A stretch of 64,000 bases of DNA from Mercurialis annua (taxonomy: Eukaryota; Streptophyta; Magnoliopsida; Malpighiales; Euphorbiaceae), in NCBI RefSeq assembly GCF_937616625.2, contig NC_065572.1:38777653-38841652 (forward strand). The letters are read 5' to 3'. Below the pieces are notes generated by a model that saw nothing but the letters and a program-made list of their open reading frames with translations, did not search any database and had not been told where the DNA came from. The position numbers and the translations under genes are program-made. The stretch's first letter is position 1. The number at the start of each line of letters is the position of its first letter. Of the stretch, positions 27,202-42,000 are shown piece after piece.

Positions 27202-30200
27202 CACCTTTTTAGCAATTTAAGCCAAATGTTTACAAAAGTTACGAAACAAATTCAAGCATTTCACCTTTTTAGCAAATTAAGCCAAACGTTTACAAACATT
27301 ACAAACAAATCCAAGCGTTTCACCTTTTTAGTAATTTTAGCGAAATGTTTACAAATGTTACCAAATAAATCCAAACGTTTCCCCTTTATAGCGATATAAG
27401 CCAAACGTTTACAAACGTTACGAAACAAATCCAAACGTTTCCCCTTTTTAGCGATTTATGCCAAACGTTTACAAACATTACTAAACAAATCCAAACGTTT
27501 CTCCTTTTTAGCAATTTAAGCCAAACGTTTATAAACGTTACGAAACAAATCCAAACATTTCGCCATTTTAGCAATTTAAGCCAAACATTTACGAACATTG
27601 CGAAAAAATTTCAAACGTTTCCCCATTTTATCGATTTAAGCCGAACGTTTAAAACGTCACGAAACGAATCCAAACGTTTCACATTTTTGGCGATTTAAGC
27701 CAAACGTTTAAAATGTTGCCAAACAAATCCAAACGTTTCACCTTTTTAGCAATTTATGCAAAACGTTTACAAACATTACGAAACAAAATCGAAGTGTTTC
27801 ATCTTTTTAGCGATTGAAGCCAAATGTTTACAAACGTTACGAAACAAATTCAAACGTTTCACATTTTTAGCAATTTAAGCCAAACGTTTACAAATGTTAC
27901 GAAAGAAATCCAAATATTTCACCTTTTTAGCAATTTAAGCCAAACGTTTATAAACGATACGAAACAAATCCAAACATTTCTCCATTTTAGCAATTTAAGC
28001 CAAACGTTTACGAACATTGCGATAAAATTTCAAACGTTTCCCCATTTTATCGATTTAAGCCGAACGTTTAAAACGTCACAAAACAAATCCAAACGTTTGA
28101 CATTTTTGGCGATTTAAGCCAAACGTTTAAAACGTTGCGAAACAAATCCAAACGTTTCACCTTTTTAGCAATTTATGCAAAACGTTTACAAATATTACGA
28201 AACAAAATCGAAGTGTTTCATCTTTTTAGCGATTGAAGCCAAATGTTTACAAACATTACGAAACAAATTCAAACGTTTCACATTTTTAGCAATTTAAGCC
28301 AAACATTTACAATGCTTTTGAAACAAATCCAAAAGTTTCACCTATTTATAAATTTAAGCCAAAAGTTATAAAACAAATCCAAGCGTTTCACCTTTTTAAT
28401 AATTTAAGCCAAACGTTTACAAATGGTACGAAACAAATCCAATCGTTTCACCTTTTTAGCAAATTAAGCGAAATGTTTACAAACATTACGAAATAAATCC
28501 AAACGTTCCACCTTTTAGCGATTTAAGCGAAATGTTTAAAAACATTAAGAAACAAATCCAAATGTTTCACCTTTTTAGCAATTTAAGCAAAACGTTTACA
28601 AACATTACAAAACAAATCCAAGCGTTTCACCTTTTTAGCAATTTAAGCCAAATGTTTACAAACGTTACGAAACAAATCCAAGAGTTGCACCTTTTTAGCA
28701 TTTTAAGCCAAACGTTTACAAACATTGCAAAACAAATCCAAGCGTTTTACCTTTTTAGCAATTTAAGCCAAACCTTTACAAACATTAAAAAAAACCAAGC
28801 GTTTCACCTTTTTAGCAATTTAAGCAAAACGTTTACAAACGTTACGAAACAAATCCAAGCGTTTCACCTTTTCAGCAATATAAGCCAAGCGTTTACAAAA
28901 ATTACGAAACAAATCCAAGTGTTTCAACCTTTTAGCAATGTAAGCCAAACGTTTACAAACGTTACGAAACAAATCCAAGCGTTTCACCTTTTTAGCAATT
29001 AAGCCAAACGTTTACAAACATTACAAAACAAATCCAAGCGTTTCACCTTTTTAGCAATTTAAGCCAAATGTTTGCAAACGTTACGAAACAAATCCAAGCG
29101 TTTCACCTTTTTTGCATTTTAAGCCAAACGTTTACAAGCATTACCAAACAAATCCAATCGTTTCACTTTTTTAGCAATTTAAGCCAATCTTTTACAAACA
29201 TTACGAAACAAAACCAAGCGTTTCACCTTTTTAGCAAATTAAGCAAAACGTTTACAAACGTTACGAAACAAATCCAAGCGTTTCACCTTTTTAGCAATTT
29301 AAGCCAAACGTTTACAAACATTACGAAACAAATCCAAGCGTTTCACCTTTTTAGCAATGTAAGCCAAACGTTTACAAACGTTACGAAACAAATCCAAGCG
29401 TTTTACCTTTTTAGGAATTTAAGCCAAACGTTTACAAACGTTACGAAATAAATCCGAACGTTTGACCTTTTTAGCGATTTAAGCCAAACATTCACAAACG
29501 ATACGAAACAAATCCAAATATTTCACCTTTTTAGCAATTTAAGCCAAACCCTTACAAACGTTACGAAACAAATCCAAATGTTTCACCTTTTTAGCGATTT
29601 AAGCCAAACATTTACAAATGTTACGAAACAAAACGAAATGTTTCACCTTTTTAGCGATTTAAGCCAAACGTTTACAAACGTTACGAAACAAATCCAAACG
29701 TTTCACCTTTTTAGCGATTTAAGGCAAACGTTTTCAAACGTTACGAAATAAATCCAAACGTTGCACCTTTTTAGCGATTTAAGCCAAACGTTTACAAACG
29801 TTACAAAACAAATCCAAATGTTTCACATTTTTAGCAATTTAAGCCAAGCGTTTACAAACGTTATGAAACAAAACCAAACGTTTAAAACGTTATGAAACAA
29901 ATTAAAACGTTTCACATTTTTAGCGGTTTAAGCCAATCGTTTACAAACGTTACGAAACAAAATCAAGCGTTTCACCTTTTTAGCAATTTAAGCCAAACGT
30001 TTACAAATATTACAAAACAAATCCAATTGTTTCACCTTTTTATCAATTTAAGCCAAATTTTTACAAACGTTACGAAACAAATCCAAGCATTTCACCTTTT
30101 TTGCAATGTAAACAAAATGTCTACAAACATTTCCAAACAAATCCAAGCGTTTCACCTTTTTACCAATTTAAGCCAAATGTTTACAAACGTTATGAAACAA

Positions 30201-33200
30201 ATCCAAGCGTTTAACCTTTTTAGACATTTTAGCCAAACTTTTACAAACATTACAAAACAAATCCAAGCGTTTCACCTTTTTAGCAATTTAAGCCAAAAGT
30301 TTACAAATATTACGAAACAAATCCAAGAGTTTCACCTTTTTAACAATTTAAGCCAAAATTTTATAAACGTTACGAAACAAATCCAAACGTTTCACCTTTT
30401 TAGCGATTTAAGTCAAACATTTTCAAACGTTACGAAACAAATTCAAACGTTTCACCTTCTTATCTATTTATGCCAAACATTTACGATGGTTTGGAAACAA
30501 ATCCAAATGTTTCACCTTTTTATCAATTTAAGCCAAATATTTACAAACGTTACGAAACAAATTCAAGCATTTCACCTTTTTAGCAATTTAAGCCAAACGT
30601 TTACAAACGTTACAAACAAATCCAAGCGTTTCACCTTTTTAGTAATTTTAGCGAAATGTTTACAAATGTTACCAAATAAATCCAAACGTTTCCCCTTTAT
30701 AGCGATATAAGCCAAACGTTTACAAACGTTACGAAAAAAATCCAAACGTTTCCCCTTTTCAGCGATTTAAGCCAAACGTTAACAAACATTACTAAACAAA
30801 TCCAAACGTTTCTCCTTTTTAGCAATTTAAGCCAGACGTTTATAAACGTTACGAAACAAATCCAAACATTTCGCCATTTTAGCAATTTAAGCCAAACGTT
30901 TACGAACATTGCGAAAAAATTTCAAACGTTTCCCCATTTTATCGATTTAAGCCGAACGTTTAAAACGTCACGAAACAAATCCAAACGTTTCACATTTTTG
31001 GCAATTTAAGCCAAACGTTTAAAACGTTGCGAAACAAATCCAAACGTTTCACCTTTTTAGCAATTTATGCAAAACGTTTACAAACATTACGAAACAAAAT
31101 CAAAGTGTTTCATCTTTTTAACGATTGAAGCCAAATGTTTACAAACGTTACGAAACAAATTCAAACGTTTCACATTTGTAGCAATTTAAGACAAACGTTT
31201 ACAAATGTTACGAAAGAAATCCAAATATTTCACCTTTTTAGCAGTTTAAGCCAAACGTTTACAAACGGTACGAAACAAATCCAAACGTTTCACCTTTATA
31301 GCGATTTAAGCCAATCATTTACAAACGCTACGAAACAAATCCAAATGTTTCACCTTTTTAGCAATGTAAGCCAAACGTTTACAAACGTTACAAAACAAAT
31401 CCAAGTGTTTTACCTTTTTAGCAATTTAAACCAAACATTTAAAACGTTACGAAACAAATCAAGCGTTTCATCTTTTGATCAATTTAAGAAAAACGTTTAC
31501 AAACGTTGCGAAAAAAATCCAAACATTTCCTTTTTTTAGCGAATTAAGCAAAACGTTTAAAAGGTTACGCTACCAATCCAAATGTTTCACCTTTTTAGCA
31601 ATTTAAGCGAAACGTTTACAAACGTTACGAAACAGATCCAAGCGTTTCACCTTTTTAGCAATTTAAGCCCAATATTTACAAACGTTACGAAACAAATCCA
31701 AGCGTTTCACCTTTTTAGCAATTTAAGCAAAACGTTTACGAACGTTACGAAACAAATCCAAGCGTTTCACCTTTTTAGCAATTCAAGCAGAACGTTTACA
31801 ACCGTTACGAAACAAATCCAAACATTGCACCTTTTAAGCGATTTAAGCCAAACCTTTACAAATGTTACGAAACAAATCCAAACGTTTCACCTATTTAGCG
31901 ATTTAAGCGAAACGTTTGCAAACGTTACGAAACAAATCCAGACGTTTAACCTTTTTAGCGATTTAAGCAAAACGTTTACAAACGGTAAGAAACAAATCCA
32001 AATGTTTCGCCTTTATAGTGATTTAAGCCAAACGTTTACAAACGCTACGAAAAAAATCACAACGTTTCACCTTTTTAGCAATTTAAGCCAAACATTTACA
32101 AACGTTACGAAACAAATTCAAAAGTTTCACTTTTTTTGCGATTTAAGCCAAACGTTTGCAAACGTTTCGAAACAAATACAAACGTTTCCCCTTTTAGCGA
32201 TTTAAGCCAAACGTTTTCATACGTTATGAAAGAAATCCAAATGTTTCACCTTTTTAGCGATTTAAGCCAGATGTTTACAAACGTTACAAAACAAATCCAA
32301 ATGTTTTACCTTTTTAGCAATTTAAGCCAAAAGTTTACAATCGTTACGAAACAAAACCAAACGTTTAAAACGTTATGAAACAAATGAAAACGTTTCACAT
32401 TTTTAGCGATTTAAGCCAAACATTTACAAACGTTACGAAACAAAACCAAGCATTTCACCTTTTTAGCAATTTAAGCCAAATGTTTACAAATATTACGAAA
32501 CAAATCCAAGCGTTTCACCTTTTTAGCAATTTAAGCCAAACGTTTACCAATGTTACGAAACAAATCCAAACGTTTCACCTTTTTAGAAATTTAAGCCAAG
32601 CGTTTATAAACGTTACGAAACAAATCCAAACGTTTCACCTTTTTAGCGATTTAAGCCAAACATTTACAATGCTTTTGAAACAAATCCAAAAGTTTCACCT
32701 ATTTAGAAATTTAAGCCAAAAGTTATAAAACAAATCCAAGCGTTTCACCTTTTCAATAGTTTAACCCAAACGTTTACAAATGGTACGAAACAAATCCAAG
32801 CGTTTCACCTTTTTAGCAATTTAAGCGAAATGTTTACAAACAGTACGAAACAAATCCAAACGTTCCACCTTTTAGCCATTTAAGCGAAATGTTTAAAAAC
32901 ATTACGAAACAAATCCAAATGTTTCACCTTTTTAGCAATTTAAGCAAAACGTTTACAAACATTACAAAACAAATCCAAGCGTTTCATTTTTTAGCAATTT
33001 AAGCCAAATGTTTACAAACGTTACGAAACAAATCCAAGCGTTGCACCTTTTTAGCATTGTAAGCCAAACATTTACAAACCTTACAAAACAAATCCAAGCG
33101 TTTCACCTTTTTGGCAATTTAAGCCAAACCTTTACAAACATTAAAAAAACCAAGCGTTTCACCTTTTTAGCAATTTAAGCCAAGCGTTTCACCTTTTTAG

Positions 33201-33330
33201 CAATGTAAGCCAAACGTTTACAAACGTTACGAAACAAATCCAAGAGTTTCACCTTTTTAGCAATTTAAGCCAAACGATACGAAACAAATCCGAACGTTTG
33301 ACCTTTTTAGCGATTTAATCCAAATGTTTA
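27202..33330 (+). repeat. 6,129-bp tandem segmental duplication, copy B
   Basis: This is the second copy. The junction is visible at 27189-27205, where ATCCAAATGTTTA (as at 33318) joins directly to CACCTTTTTAGC (as at 21073). The crossover therefore took place in the shared ATCCAAATGTTT motif, which in the left parent belongs to the first half of a monomer and in the right parent to the second half. The junction monomer is out of register and shortened as a result. Confidence 0.93.
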
Positions 33331-33489
33331 CAAACGATACGAAACAAATCCAAACGCTTCTCCTTTTTTGCAATTTAAGCCAAACCCTTACAAACGTTAC
33401 GAAACAAATCCAAATGTTTCACCTTTTTAGCGATTTAAGCCAAACGTTTACAAACATTACGAAACAAAACCAAATGTTTCACCTTTTTT
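32525..33489 (+). repeat. 965-bp tandem duplication, copy 1
   Basis: The segment starting in the monomer with GTTTACCAATG repeats 965 bp downstream (aag at 32533 and 33498). It overlaps the end of the 6,129-bp copy B and continues past it, so it formed separately. It includes the half monomer, the 50-bp monomer and a CAAACGCTTCTCC monomer. Boundaries are approximate to about 10 bp. Confidence 0.88.
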
Positions 33490-34394
33490 AGCAATTTAAG
33501 CCAAACGTTTACCAATGTTACGAAACAAATCCAAACGTTTCACCTTTTTAGAAATTTAAGCCAAGCGTTTATAAACGTTACGAAACAAATCCAAACGTTT
33601 CACCTTTTTAGCGATTTAAGCCAAACATTTACAATGCTTTTGAAACAAATCCAGAAGTTTCACCTATTTAGAAATTTAGGCCAAAAGTTATAAAACAAAT
33701 CCAAGCGTTTCACCTTTTTAATAGTTTAACCCAAACGTTTACAAATGGTACGAAACAAATCCAAGCGTTTCACCTTTTTAGCAATTTAAGCGAAATGTTT
33801 ACAAACAGTACGAAACAAATCCAAACGTTCCACCTTTTAGCCATTTAAGCGAAATGTTTAAAAACATTACGAAACAAATCCAAATGTTTCACCTTTTTAG
33901 CAATTTAAGCAAAACGTTTACAAACATTACAAAACAAATCCAAGCGTTTCATTTTTTAGCAATTTAAGCCAAATGTTTACAAACGTTACGAAACAAATCC
34001 AAGCGTTACACCTTTTTAGCATTGTAAGCCAAACGTTTACAAACCTTACAAAACAAATCCAAGTGTTTCACCTTTTTGGCAATTTAAGCCAAACCTTTAC
34101 AAATATTAAAAAAACCAAGCGTTTCACCTTTTTAGCAATTTAAGCCAAGCGTTTCACCTTTTTAGCAATTTAAGCCAAACGATACGAAACAAATCCGAAC
34201 GTTTGACCTTTTTAGCGATTTAATCCAAATGTTTACAAACGATACGAAACAAATCCAAACGCTTCTCCTTTTTTGCAATTTAAGCCAAACCCTTACAAAC
34301 GTTACGAAACAAATCCAAATGTTTCACCTTTTTAGCGATTTAAGCCAAACGTTTACAAACATTACGAAACAAAACCAAATGTTTCACCTTTTTA
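33490..34394 (+). repeat. 965-bp tandem duplication, copy 2 (one monomer lost)
   Basis: This is the same order of variants as 32525-33489, but the offset falls from 965 to 905 bp near 34170 because exactly one 60-bp monomer (the CAATGTAAGCC copy) is missing. An extra T is present at the junction near 33485. It shows loss of a single monomer after a recent duplication. Confidence 0.86.
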
Positions 34395-36669
34395 GCGATT
34401 TAAGCCAAACGTTTACAAACATTACGAAACAAATCCAAAAGTTTCACCTTTTTAGCGATTGAAGGCAAACGTTTTCAAACGTTACGAAACAAATCCAAAT
34501 GTTTCACCTTTTTAGCGATTTAAGCCAAATGTTTACAAACGTTACAAAACAAATCCAAATGTTTCACCTTTTTAGCAATTTAAGCCAAGCGTTTACAAAT
34601 GTTATGAAATGAAACCAAACGTTTAAAACGTTATGAACAAAATTAAAACGTTTCACATTTTTAGCGATTTAAGCCAAACGTTTACAAACGTTACGAAACA
34701 AAATCAAGCGTTTCACCTTTTTAGCAATTTAAGTCAAATGTTTACAAACATTACAAAACAAATCCAAGCGTTTCACCTTTTTAGCAATTTAAGCCAAATG
34801 TTTACAAACGTTACGAAATAAATCCATGCATTTCACCTTTTTTGAAATGTAAGCCAATCGTCTACAAACATTACAAAACAAATTCAAGCGTTTCACCTTT
34901 TTAGCAATATAAGCCAAATGTTTACAAACGTTAAGAAACAAATCCAAGCGTTTAACCTTTTTAGACATTTAAGCCAAACGTTTACAAACATTGCGAAATA
35001 AATCCATGCATTTCACCTTTTTAGCATTTTAAGCCAAAAGTTTACAAACATTACGAAACAAATCCAAGAGTTTCACCATTTTAGCAATTTAAGCCAAACG
35101 TTTACAAACGTTACCAAACAAATCAAAACGTTTCACCTTTTTAGCGATTTAAGTCAAACGATTACAAACGTTACGAAACAAATCCAAACGTTTCACCTTT
35201 TTAGCTATTTAAGCCAAACATTTACAATGGTTTAGAAACAAATCCAAATGTTTCACCTTTTTAGCAATTTAAGCCAAACGTTTACAAACGTTATGAAACA
35301 AATTCAAGCATTTTACCTTTTTTAGCAATTTAAGCCAAACGTTTACAAACGCTACAAAACAAATCCAAGCGTTTCACCTTTTTAGTAATTTTAGCGAAAT
35401 GTTTACACACGTTAGCGATTTAAGCGAAATGTTTAAAAACTTACGAAACAAATCCAAACGTTTCAATTTTTTAGCGATTTAAGCCAAACGTTTACAAACG
35501 TTTCCAAATAAATCCAAACGTTTCCCCTTTATAGCGATATAAGCCAAACGTTTACAAACGTTACGAAACAAATCCAAACGTTTCCCCTTTTTAGCGATTT
35601 AAGCCAAACGTTTACAAACATTACTAAATAAATCCAAACGTTTCTCCTTTTTAGCAATTTAAACCAAACGTTTACAAACCTTACAAAACAAAGCAAAACA
35701 TTTCGCCTTTTTAGCAATTTAAGCCAAACGTTTACGAACATTACGAAAAAAATTCAAACGTTTCCCCATTTTATCGAATTAAGCCAAACGTTTAAAACGT
35801 TACGAAACAAATCCAAACGTTTCACCTTTTGGCGATTTAAGCCAAACGTTTAAAACGTTACAAAACAAATCCAAACGTTTCGCCTTTTAGCAATTTAAGC
35901 CAAACGTTTACGAACATTACGAAAAAATTTCAAACGTTTCCCCATTTTATCGATTTAAGCCAAACGTTTAAAACATCACGAAACAAATCCAAACGTTTCA
36001 CCTTTTTGGCGATTTAAGCCGAACGTTTAAAACGTTGCGAAACAAATCCAAACGTTTCACCTTTTTAGCAATTTATGCAAAATGTTTACAAACATTACGA
36101 AACAAATCGAAGTGTTTCATCTTTTTAGCGATTGTAACAAAAATGTTTACAAACGTTACGAAACAAATCCAAACGTTTCACATTTTTAGCAATTTAAGCC
36201 AAACGTTTACAAATGTTACGAAAGAAAAACCAAGTGTTTCACCTATTTTTAGCAATTTAAGCCAAACGTTTATAAACATTATGAAACAAATCCAAGCGTT
36301 TCAACTCTTTAGCAATTTAAGCCAAACGTTTACAAACGTTACGAAACAAATCCAAGAGTTTCACCGTTTTAGCAATTTAAACCAAACGTTTACAAACGAT
36401 ACGAAACAAATCCAAATGTTTCACCTTTATAGCGATTTAAGCCAATCTTTTACAAACGCTACGAAACAAATCCAAATGTTTCACCTTTTTAGCAATGTAA
36501 GCCAAACGTTTACAAACGTTACAAAACAAATCCAATTGTTTCAACTTTTTAGCAATTTAAACCAAACATTTACAAATGTTATGAAACAAATCCAAGCGTT
36601 TCATCTTTTGATCAATTTAAGCCAAACGTTTACAAACGTTGTGAAAAAAATCCGAACATTTCCTTTTTT

Positions 36670-39010
36670 TAGCGATTTAAGCAAAACGTTTAAAAGGTTA
36701 TACAACCAATCCAAATGTGTCTCCTTTTTAGCAATTTAAGCGAAACGTTTACAACCGTAACTAAACAAATCCAAGCGTTTCACCTTTTTAGCAATTTAAG
36801 CCAAATATTTACAAACGTTACGAAAAAAATCCAAACGTTTCACCTTTTTAGCAATTTAGGCAAAACGTTTATGAACGTTACGAAACAAATCCAAGCGTTT
36901 TACCTTTTTAGCAATTCAAGCCGAACGTTTACAACCGTTACGAAACAAATCCAAACATTTCACCTTTTTAGCGATTTAAGACAAACCTTTACAAACATTA
37001 CGAAACAAATCCAAACGTTTCAACTTTTGAGCGATTTAAGCGAAACGTTTGCAAACGTTACGAAACAAATCTAGACGTTTCAGCTTTTTAGCGATTTAAG
37101 CAAAACGTTTACAAACGGTAAGAAACAAATCCAAATGTTTCACCTTTTGAGCGATTTAAGCCAAACGTTTACAAACGCTACGAAACAAATCCCAACGTTT
37201 CACCTTTTTAGCAAATTAAGCCAAACATTTACAAACGTAACGAAACAAATCCAAATGTTTCACTTTTTTTGCGATTTAAGCCAAACGTTTGCAAACGTTA
37301 CGAAACAAATACAAACGTTTCCCCTTTTAGCGATTTAACCCAAACGTTTTCAAACGTTACAAAAGAAATCCAAATGTTTCACCTTTTTAGCGATTTAAGC
37401 CAGACATTTACAAACGTTACAAAACAAATCCAAATATTTCACCTTTTTAGCAATTTAAGGCAAAAGTTTACAATCGTTACGAAACATACCCAAACGTTTA
37501 AAACGTTATGAAACAAATTAAAACGTTTCATATTTTTAGCGATTTAAGCCAAACATTTAAAAACGTTACGAAACAAAAGCAAGTGTTTCACCTTTTTAGA
37601 AATTTAAGCCAACAAATTCAAGCGTTTCACCTCTTTAGAAATTTAAGCCAAACATTTAGAAACGTTACGAAACAAAACCAAGCGTTTCACCTTTTTAGAA
37701 ATTTAAGCCAAATGTTTATAAACATTACGAAACAAATCCAAGAGTTTCACCTTTTTAGCAATTTAAGCCAAACGTTTACAAACTGTACGAAACAAATCCA
37801 AATGTTTCACCTTTAGAGCGATTTAAGCCAATCATTTACAAACGCTATGAAACAAATCCAAATGTTTCACCTTTTTAGCAATGTAAGCAAAACGTTTACA
37901 AACGTTAAAAAACCAATCCAAGTGTTTCATCTTTTGATCAATCTAAGCCAAATATTTACAAACGGTAAGAAACAAATCCAAATGTTTCACCTTTTGAGCG
38001 ATTTAAGCCAAACGTTTACAAACGCTACGAAACAAATCCCAACGTTTCACTTTTTTAGCAATTTAAGCCAAACATTTACAAACGTTACGAAACAAATGCA
38101 AGCGTTTCATCTTTTGATCAATCTAAGCCAAACGTTTACGAACGTTGCGAAAAAAAATCCAAACGTTTCCTTTTTTTGACGATTTAAACAAAACGTTTAA
38201 AAGGTTACGCAACTAATCCAAATGTTTCACCTTTTTAGCAATTTAAGCAAAACGTTTGCAAACGTCACGAAACAAATCCAAGCGTTTCACCTTTTTAGCA
38301 ATTTAAGCCAAATATTTACAAACGTTACGAAACAAATCCAAGCGTTCACCTTTTTAGCAATTTAAGCAAAACGTTTACGAACGTTACGAAACAAATCCAA
38401 GCGTTTCACCTTTTTAGCAATTCAAGCCGAACGTTTACAACCGTTACGAAACAAATCCAAACATTTCACCTTTTAATCGATTTAAGACAAACCTTTACAA
38501 ACATTACGAAACAAATCCAAACGTTTCACCTTTTGAGCGATTTAAGCGAAACGTTTGCAAACGTTACGAACAAATCCAGACGTTTCACCTTTTTCGCGAT
38601 TTAAGCAAAACGTTTACAAACGGTAAGAAACAAATCCAAAAGTTTCACCTTTTTAGCAATTTAAGCCAAACATTTACAAACGCTACGAAACAATTCCCAA
38701 CGTTTCATCTTTTTAGCAATTTAAGCCAAACATTTACAAACGTTACGAAACAAATCCAAACGTTTCGCGTTTTTTTGCGATTTAAGCCAAACGTTTGCAA
38801 ATGTTACGAAACAAATACAAACGTTTCCCCTTTTAGCGATTTAAGCCAAACGTTTTCAAACGTTACGAAAGAAATCCAAATGTTTCACCTTTTTAGCGAT
38901 TTAAGCCAGACGTTACAAATGTTACAAAACAAATCCAAATGTTTCACCTTTTTAGCAATTTATGCCAAAATTTTACAATCGTTACGAAACAAAACCAAAC
39001 GTTTAAAACG
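36670..39010 (+). repeat. Diverged duplication with about 1,505-bp offset
   Basis: About 36670-37510 and 38180-39010 share the same series. It starts with a GTTTAAAAGGTTA monomer and a GCGAAACG or GCAAAACG monomer, then AATTCAAGCC(G)AACG, and a GGTAAGAAAC monomer. It ends with the CCCCTTTTAGCGATTTAA 59-mer and a 89-bp monomer (37457 and 38962). Substitutions and small indels are common, so it is older than the duplications left of 34 kb. Confidence 0.75.
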
Positions 39011-42000
39011 TTATGAAACAAATTAAAACGTTTCACATTTTTAGCGATTTAAGCCAAACATTTACAAACGTTACGAAACAAAACCAAGAGTTTCACCTTT
39101 TTAGTAATTTAAGCCAAATGTTTACAAACATTACGAAACAAATCCAAGCGTTTCACCTTTTTAGCAATTTAAGCCAAACGTTTACAAACGTTATGAAACA
39201 AATCCAAACGTTTCATCTTTTTAGCAATTTAAGCCAAACGTTTACAAACGTTACGACACAAATCCAAACGTTTCGCCTTTTTAGCGATTTAAGCCAAACG
39301 TTATAAAACAAATCCAAGCGTTTCACCTTTTTAGCAATATAAGCCAAACGTTTACAAACGTTACGAAACAAATCCAAGCGTTTCACCTTTTTAGCAATTT
39401 AAGCGAAATGTTTACAAACATTACGAAACAAATCCAAACGTTTCACCTTTTCGCGATTTAAGCGAAATGTTTAGAAACATTACGAAACAAATCCAAACGT
39501 TTCACCTTTTTAGCAATTTAAGCAAAACATTTACAAACATTACAAAACAAATCCAAGCGTTTCACCTTTTTAACAATTTAAGCCAAATGTTTACAAACGT
39601 TATGAAACAAATCCAAGCGTTTCACCTTTTTAGCATTTTAAGCCAAACGATTAGAAACTTTACAAAACAAATCCAAGTGTTTCACCTTTTTAGCAATATA
39701 AGCCAAACGTTTACAAACATTACGAAACAAAACCAAGAGTTTCACCTTTTTAGCAATTTAAGCAAAACGTTTACAAACGTTAGGAAACAAATCCAAGCGT
39801 TTCACCTTATTAGCAATTTAAGCCAAACGTTTACAAAGGTTAGGAAACAAATCAGAACGTTTGACCTTTTTAGCGATTTAAGCCAAACGTTTACAAAAGT
39901 TACAAAACAAATCCAAATGTTTCACCTTTTTAGCAATTTAAGCCAAGCGTTTACAAACGTTATGAAACAAAACCAAACGTTTAAAACGTTATGAAACAAA
40001 TTAAAACGTTTCACATTTTTAGCGATTTAAGCCAAACGTTTACAAACGTTACGAAACAAAACCAAACGTTTAAAACGTTATGAAACAAATTAAAATGTTT
40101 CACATTTTTAGCGATTTAAGCCAAACATTTACAAACGTTACGAAACAAAACCAAGCGTTTCACCTTTTTAGAGATTTAAGCCAAATGTTTACAAACATTA
40201 CGAAACAAATCCAAGAGTTTCACCATTTAGCAATTTAAGCCAAACATTTACAAACGTTACGAAACAAATCCAAATGTTTTACCATTTTAGCAATTTAAGC
40301 CAAACGTTTACAAACGTTACGAAACAAATCCAAACGTTTCACCTTTTTAGCAATTTAAGCGAAATGTTTAAAAACATTACGAAACAAATCCAAACGTTTC
40401 ACCTTTTTAGCAATTTAAGCAAAACGTTTACAAATATTACAAAAAAAATCCAAGCGTTTCACCTTTTTAGCAATTTAAGCCAAATGTTTACAAACGTTAC
40501 GAAACAAATCCAAGCGTTTCACCTTTTTAGCGATTTAAGCCTAACATTTACAAACGTTCTAAAAAATATCCAAGCGTTTCACCTTTTTAGCAATATAAGC
40601 CAAACGTTTACAAACGTTACAAAACAAATCCAAGCGTTTCACCTTTTTAGCAATTTAAGCGAAATGTTTAAAAATATTACGAAACAAATCCAAACGTTTC
40701 ACCTTTTAGCGATTTAAGAGAAATGTTTAAAAACATTACGAAACAAATCCAAACGTTTCACCTTTTTAGCAATTTAGGCAAAACGTTTACAAACATTACA
40801 AAACAAATCCAAGCGTTTTACCTTTTTAGCAATTTACGCCAAATGTTTACAAACGTTACAAAACAAATCCAAGCGTTTCACCTTTTTAGCATTTTAAGCC
40901 AAACGATTACAAACATTACAAAACAAATCCAAGTGTTTCACCTTTTTAGTAATATAAGCCAAAAGTTTACAAACATTACGAAACAAATCCAAGAGTTTCA
41001 CCTTTTTAGCAATATAAGCCAAACGTTTACAAACGTTACGAAACAAATCCAAACGTTTCGCCTTTTTAGCGATTTAAGTCAAACGTTTACAAACGTTACG
41101 AAACAAATCCAAACGTTTCACCTTTTTAGCTATTTAAGCCAAACATTTACAATGGTTTGGAAACAAATGCAAATGTTTCACCTTTTTAGCAATTTAAGCC
41201 AAACGTTTACAAACGTTGCGAAACAAATTCAAGAATTTCACCTTTTTAACAATTTAAGCCAAACGTTTACAAACGTTACAAAACAAATCCAAGCGTTTCA
41301 CCTTTTTAGTAATTTTAGCGAAATGTTTACAAACGTTAGCGATTTAAGCGAAATGTTTAAAAACTTACGAAACAAATCCAAACGTTTCATCTTTTTAGCG
41401 ATTTAAGCCAAACGTTTACAAATGTTACTAAACAAATCCAAATGTTTCTTCTTTTTAGCAATTTAAGCCAAACGTTTACAAATGTTACGAAACAAATCCA
41501 AGTGTTTCACCTTATTAGCAATTTAAGCCAAACGTTTACAAAGGTTAGGAAACAAATCCGAATGTTTGACCTTCTTAGCGATTTAAGCCAAACGTTTACA
41601 AACGATACGAAACAATCCAAACGTTTCACCTTTTTAGCAATTTAAGCCAAACACTTACAAACGTTACGAAACAAATCCAAACGTTTCATTTTTTTAGCGA
41701 TTTAAGCCAAACGTTTACAAACGTTACGAAACAAATCCAAATGTTTCACCTTTTTAGCGATTTAAGCCAAACGTTTACAAACGATACGAAACAAATCCAA
41801 ACGTTTCACCTTTTTAGCGATTTAAGGCAAACATTTTCAAACGTTACGAAACAAATCCAAATGTTTCACCTTTTTAGCGATTTAAGCCAAACGTTTACAA
41901 AAGTTACAAAACAAATTCAAATGTTTCACCTTTTTAGCAATTTAAGCCAAGCGTTTACAAACGTTATGAAACAAAACCACGTTTAAAACGTTATGAAACA

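Larger units (their letters stand above)
1..34394 (+). repeat. Homogenised higher-order-repeat domain of the satellite
   Basis: In this part single-base variants recur in the same order over long distances, so copies are organised into multi-monomer units rather than varying independently. Examples are a frame of paired markers (a monomer containing TTTACGATGGTTTGG, one containing AAAATGTCTAC, and an 89-bp monomer) that return together at about 5.5, 10.8, 13.7, 18.6, 20.7, 24.0 and 30.1 kb. The spacing is irregular, so the units have been repeatedly rearranged by unequal exchange. The right limit is set at the end of the last near-identical duplication and is approximate. Confidence 0.8.
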
